Positions 61,025-64,000 of a DNA stretch of 64,000 bases are shown piece by piece. This DNA is from an uncultured Nitrospira sp. GTDB lineage: Bacteria > Nitrospirota > Nitrospiria > Nitrospirales > Nitrospiraceae. The notes under the pieces were generated by a model that ran no database searches, was not told the DNA's origin, and saw only the letters and a list, made by a program, of their open reading frames with translations. The position numbers and the translations under genes are program-made. How positions within the stretch are numbered: position 1 is the stretch's first letter; every line of letters starts with the position of its first letter. The stretch spans positions 99,392 through 163,391 of the forward strand of contig CABVSR010000009.1 in NCBI GenBank assembly GCA_902500995.1, given 5' to 3'.

Positions 61025-61414
61025 TTACGGGGCAGGGGGAGGAGCGGCCGGAGAACGGGAAAACTGAATCATCGAGCGAATGTATTGGAGCACGGCCTGT
61101 TGATCCTCCTCCGGGAGCGCCTCTTTCCAGCCGGGCATGGCGGTGCGGGGTTTGCCTTGCGCGATCGTGCGCAGCAGTTCCTTGTCTGTCTTGGCCGAGG
61201 TGGATGCGGAGATCAGATTGCCGGGACGCGGCGAGAGAAACGGAGCCTTCGGGCCGTCGCCCTTGCCGTTGGCGCCGTGGCACTCCATACAGTGCTCGCG
61301 GTAAATGGTCTGGCCACGCTGAAGCCCGTCAGCGGTCTGAGCGAGCAGGACGCCCGTGCCGCCGCACACCAGGATGAACGCGAACAGGACGCGCTCGACC
61401 CATACCCGGGACAT
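61025..61414 (-). CDS. Small c-type cytochrome
   Basis: Exported single-heme protein of 129 residues: signal anchor (VERVLFAFILVCGGTGVLLA), heme site CMECH, RPGNLISAST, and a possible sixth ligand Met in TAMPGWKEALPEEDQQAVLQYI, a pattern like cytochrome c of the cbb3/CccA type. It should carry electrons in the periplasm. The ATG at 61414 places the signal at the N-terminus; the frame is open to 61510. It follows the ECF sigma and anti-sigma genes. Confidence 0.88.
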   Translation of the reverse strand: MSRVWVERVLFAFILVCGGTGVLLAQTADGLQRGQTIYREHCMECHGANGKGDGPKAPFLSPRPGNLISASTSAKTDKELLRTIAQGKPRTAMPGWKEALPEEDQQAVLQYIRSMIQFSRSPAAPPPAP

Positions 61415-61516
61415 GTGCGAGACAGAAGGAATTCGTGTGGAAAATGCCGATGTCACGAAACCGGCTGCCGATCGCTCATGGACGTCTGAAATGGGCTCCG
61501 GACGAATCACGATCGG

Positions 61517-61822
61517 TCACACCGTCGCGGCTGCCTTTAAGATCTCGCGGCGGAGCGCGGCGCGATCTTTCTCTGAGAGGGATGGCGATGGCCGATGCTG
61601 GCAGAGGCGGACCGTTTGCCGCAGCGAATCGAGAAAGATCTCACAATTCGGGCAGTCGCCCAGATGCGCCCGGATTTCCTGGCAGATCTCGCCCGATAGC
61701 TCATCGTCGAGATAGGCCGAGAGGCGCTCGAGGACCTTCACACAATTCCGTTTGCGATGGCCCTGGTGAGGGGTGGGCTTGCGGGTGCCTGGATATGTGC
61801 GTACACGATCAGCCATGGTCAT
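61517..61822 (-). CDS. Zinc-finger anti-sigma factor (soluble, zf-HC2 type)
   Basis: Protein of 101 residues with the anti-sigma zinc-binding pattern: CVKVLERLSAYLDDELSGEICQEIRAHLGDCPNCEIFLDSL, where His-x3-Cys-x2-Cys is intact. There is no membrane segment, so it is a soluble ZAS-type anti-sigma factor, likely to bind the ECF sigma encoded upstream and perhaps to respond to redox state. It begins 23 bases after the sigma gene stop. The start is at 61822 or 61816. Confidence 0.88.
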   Translation of the reverse strand: MTMADRVRTYPGTRKPTPHQGHRKRNCVKVLERLSAYLDDELSGEICQEIRAHLGDCPNCEIFLDSLRQTVRLCQHRPSPSLSEKDRAALRREILKAAATV

Positions 61823-61845
61823 ACTGCTTCTTTGACTATACCAAA

Positions 61846-62478
61846 CTATCGGTCGACAGTGGCAACGTCGCGGTGAAATTCTTCTGCGAGCCCTTTTCCG
61901 CTGAGTTCCTTCCTGACAAACAGCCGGGCTCGATGCAGCCGGGATTTGATCGCGCGCTCGCTCAGCCCGAGAATGTTACCCACTTCCTTGGCGCTCAAGC
62001 CTTCCATGTCGCGCAGGACCAGGACCATCCGGTACTTGCGCGGCAGTTTCGCGATGGCACGGTCGAGAATCTCCCGCAGTTCTTTGTTTTCGAGGGCTTG
62101 CTGTGGACTCAATCCCTCCATCGGGATCTGCAGCGCAAACTCGCCTTCCGACGTCGGCACGAATTCAGTCAGGGACAACTCGCGTTCCGGCTCGCCTTTG
62201 CGCTTTCGCCGCATGCGCTGGCAGGCGTGGGAGGCGATGGCATAGAGCCAGGTCGAAACCCGCGCATCCCCCCGAAAACGGTCGTAGGCCCGGTAGGCGT
62301 TGAGAAACGTTTCCTGGACCAGGTCTTTGGCCGCTTCGGCTTCGCCGCAGAGCCGATAGGCAAAGCGGTACATGACATCGACGTGGTCGCGATAGAGCTG
62401 ATCGAAGGGAGGGGAAGTAGCGGGGGACGAGCCCGGTCCATCAGGGAGCGCCGGCGGACTTTTCTTCCGTGATGCCAT
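61846..62478 (-). CDS. ECF-family RNA polymerase sigma factor
   Basis: Sigma factor of 210 residues. Region 2 is seen in YRDHVDVMYRFAYRLCGEAEAAKDLVQETFLNAYRAYDRFRG and ARVSTWLYAIASHACQRMRRK; region 4 in LPRKYRMVLVLRDMEGLSAKEVGNILGLSERAIKSRLHRARLFVRKEL. The linker between the regions is acidic. It is paired with the zinc anti-sigma factor directly downstream. Its target promoters are not known. Confidence 0.95.
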   Translation of the reverse strand: MASRKKSPPALPDGPGSSPATSPPFDQLYRDHVDVMYRFAYRLCGEAEAAKDLVQETFLNAYRAYDRFRGDARVSTWLYAIASHACQRMRRKRKGEPERELSLTEFVPTSEGEFALQIPMEGLSPQQALENKELREILDRAIAKLPRKYRMVLVLRDMEGLSAKEVGNILGLSERAIKSRLHRARLFVRKELSGKGLAEEFHRDVATVDR

Positions 62479-62555
62479 AGGCGGAGGCGAGTCTACGGTC
62501 GATCTTCAGACCCTGTCAAGCGAGCGGACCGATGGAGGCCTGCGCCGGCGTGCGA

Positions 62556-63602
62556 CTAATTCACACGCCGGACATCGAGGAGTTCGCCTTGCCGGCCGAC
62601 CTCTACCGTAATTGGCATGCCTTCCTTCAAGGAAGACAGCGCAGCCGGCCGCTGGGCGACAGGAATGGACTGCGCGCCTTCCGGCGCTTGCATGATCAGG
62701 GCGCTCTGCCCTTCCGGCGCATAGGTCAGCGGGCCGGAGAGGAACCGGCGCGAGGGGGTGGTCACACCGTCTTGATACAAATCGATGGCCACATGCCGAT
62801 CCTGCACCCAGACCGACATCTCCTGTCCGACCTTGGCGTTCCGGACGCCGGTTTTGCCGCTCACGGTGACGATACCCAGGGGAGTTTTGAGAAACACGTA
62901 GTTCGACTTCAGTTTGGAGACCGTGCCGTTCAAGAGGAGATGCACCGATGACGGCGCGCGGGGAACCTGATTGACTTGAAGATCGTATTGCACGTCGTGC
63001 AGGCCGCGAACCGCGCCCGTTCCGTCGACCTCGATGGTAAAGGGTTGCTCCTCTGGGCGGCCGGCAATTTTCGCGGCGAGCCCGCCTAGGGCAAAGGATC
63101 GTTCGCCGTCCGGCGTCCAGAGCGCGACAGTTTGTTTCTCGGGAGAGGTGAAATTCGGCATCGCCGTCACATACCGGTGCACCAGTTTGTCGGCGCCTCT
63201 CTCGCGGATATCAATGACTGTCGTGGTGCCATGGACCCAGAGCGTAATCTTTTGCGAGCTCTTCACGTCGCGCAAGGTCGTCTTGGAACTGAGCGAGAGG
63301 GGGCCGATCGGCGTCTGCAAAAAGACGATGCCCGGCTTGGATCTCCAGATCGAACCGGAGACTTGCACGGACGGAGAGACGGGGCCGGCGGCGACGGTCT
63401 GGGCCGGATCCGGTTCAACCAGAGCCGCTTCTGGAACCATCGGCTCTGCCGTCTCGGCCGGCTCGGGGAGCGGGGGCGGTTCGATCAGCGGGGCGGCGGT
63501 GTCCGCCCAGGCCGCGGCGGGGAGGGAGCCAAGGCACAGTAAGACTCGGAGGGAGAGCGAAGCGAATCGCAATCGTTGGGCGTTATTCACGTAAATGGCC
63601 AT
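62556..63602 (-). CDS. Exported protein with two copies of a beta-rich repeat
   Basis: Protein of 348 residues with a signal peptide (LSLRVLLCLGSLPAAAWA) and a Pro/Glu-rich linker. Two related halves follow: GIVFLQTPIGPLSLSSKTTLRDVKSSQKITLWV near residues 95-135, and YVFLKTPLGIVTVSGKTGVRNAKVGQEMSVWV near 240-270. Each has the same pattern of a FLxTPxG turn, a KTxxR segment and a TLWV/SVWV strand, so it arose by internal duplication. The family and role are unknown. The start is at 63602; 63635 is less likely. Confidence 0.8.
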   Translation of the reverse strand: MAIYVNNAQRLRFASLSLRVLLCLGSLPAAAWADTAAPLIEPPPLPEPAETAEPMVPEAALVEPDPAQTVAAGPVSPSVQVSGSIWRSKPGIVFLQTPIGPLSLSSKTTLRDVKSSQKITLWVHGTTTVIDIRERGADKLVHRYVTAMPNFTSPEKQTVALWTPDGERSFALGGLAAKIAGRPEEQPFTIEVDGTGAVRGLHDVQYDLQVNQVPRAPSSVHLLLNGTVSKLKSNYVFLKTPLGIVTVSGKTGVRNAKVGQEMSVWVQDRHVAIDLYQDGVTTPSRRFLSGPLTYAPEGQSALIMQAPEGAQSIPVAQRPAALSSLKEGMPITVEVGRQGELLDVRRVN

Positions 63603-63719
63603 AGTGTGTGTCGATGTGGTGTGGAATGGTCTCACGCCGATAAAGCGGGGGAGAAGCCGGCCGTGGCACGGGAGTGGCGGTTTCTGCCGGATCGTACGTG
63701 GCGTACAACGTCTCCTGTG

Positions 63720-63748
63720 CGAATAACATGCTGGTCGGCATGAGTCAA
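63720..63748 (-). promoter_or_regulatory. Possible promoter of the duplicated-repeat protein gene
   Basis: On the minus strand, -35 TTGACT (63743-63748, 5 of 6) and a weak -10 TATTCG (63720-63725) with 17-base spacing, about 120 bases before the start at 63602. The rest of the 245-base spacer shows nothing else I can support. Confidence 0.3.
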
Positions 63749-63847
63749 GCCGAAAGGTCTTCAGGGCTTGCGTGCGGGCGATTCTGGAGACGAAATGAGC
63801 GCGAAGGGCGAGGAGGGAACCAACGACGCGACCTGATCGTCTGCCGA

Positions 63848-64000
63848 TTATTTCTTGCGGATCATCAAACGAATGGGCGTGCCGGAAAAATGATATTCCT
63901 TCCGGATCTGGTTCTCGACAAAGCGCAGATAGGCCGGGGTCATGTTGTCGGGGTGTCCCACAAACAACGCAAAGGCCGGGGGGCGTGTCGCCACCTGGGT
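63848..64000 (-). CDS. der: Ribosome-associated GTPase Der (EngA), C-terminal fragment
   Basis: The minus strand carries an open frame to the window edge and a TAA at 63848. The 50 visible residues (RPPAFALFVGHPDNM ... YLRFVENQIRKEYHFSG ... TPIRLMIRKK) are the end of the Der KH domain, whose PPxFxLF and GTPIRLxxR marks are highly conserved. Der is a double GTPase that assists 50S ribosomal subunit assembly. The rest of the gene lies beyond the right edge. Confidence 0.88.
   Translation of the reverse strand, partial: TQVATRPPAFALFVGHPDNMTPAYLRFVENQIRKEYHFSGTPIRLMIRKK

Overview
The window reads as a contiguous stretch of bacterial chromosome with about 60% GC. It comes from a Gram-negative cell with an outer membrane: it carries ADP-heptose genes (gmhA, rfaE2), lipoproteins, SurA/PrsA-like folding factors and a beta-barrel porin. 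Gene content, protein style and a dispersed palindromic repeat at gene ends look to me like Nitrospira (Nitrospirota). That is recognition from memory; no rRNA or other decisive marker lies in the window. I see no tRNA, rRNA, CRISPR array, prophage or insertion sequence.

Bases 1-17 kb are mostly core functions. On the plus strand are murJ (cut by the window edge), ogt, dtd, an unknown gene, an isoaspartyl peptidase, a VOC protein and engB. On the minus strand are mtgA, two parvulin-type folding factors, mfd, rfaE2, dinB, a SprT-like protein, an unrecognised conserved protein, gmhA, and an SPFH/NfeD pair.

Bases 17-35 kb are more accessory. They hold a lone CARF-type (Cas02710-like) protein, a four-helix-bundle S23 gene between inverted repeats, a ybgC thioesterase coupled to a 37-residue membrane peptide, and three SGNH hydrolases in a row. 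A 1744-residue multicopper-oxidase-like protein follows with a small partner, then a patatin phospholipase with a 4-TM protein, a META lipoprotein, a reductase/acetyltransferase pair, and a Phd/RelE toxin-antitoxin operon with a readable promoter and operator.

Bases 35-45 kb contain an SNase-like nuclease, hemL, two related small zinc-binding proteins, a YidB protein, a secreted guanyl-specific RNase paired with a barstar-like inhibitor, and a 780-residue fusion of a fructose-2,6-bisphosphatase-like domain to a PfkA-like domain. The fusion is divergent from pyruvate kinase.

Bases 45-64 kb contain an operon ending in two M16 peptidase-like proteins, an XRE-metallo-beta-lactamase fusion with two membrane metalloprotease-like genes, a Lcl-domain protein with a porin, a dehydrogenase, an M20 dipeptidase, a zinc alcohol dehydrogenase, and an ECF sigma / anti-sigma / cytochrome c run. 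The 3' end of der closes the window.

Two non-coding patterns stand out. One is a roughly 120-nt palindromic element at three gene ends, with paired sequence changes in its arms. The other is a motif GTATC-N6-GATAC, in places repeated exactly every 11 bp, found in several intergenic regions. The best candidates for something undescribed are the phosphatase-PFK fusion, the CARF protein that lacks the expected HEPN arginine, and the phased GTATC/GATAC arrays.
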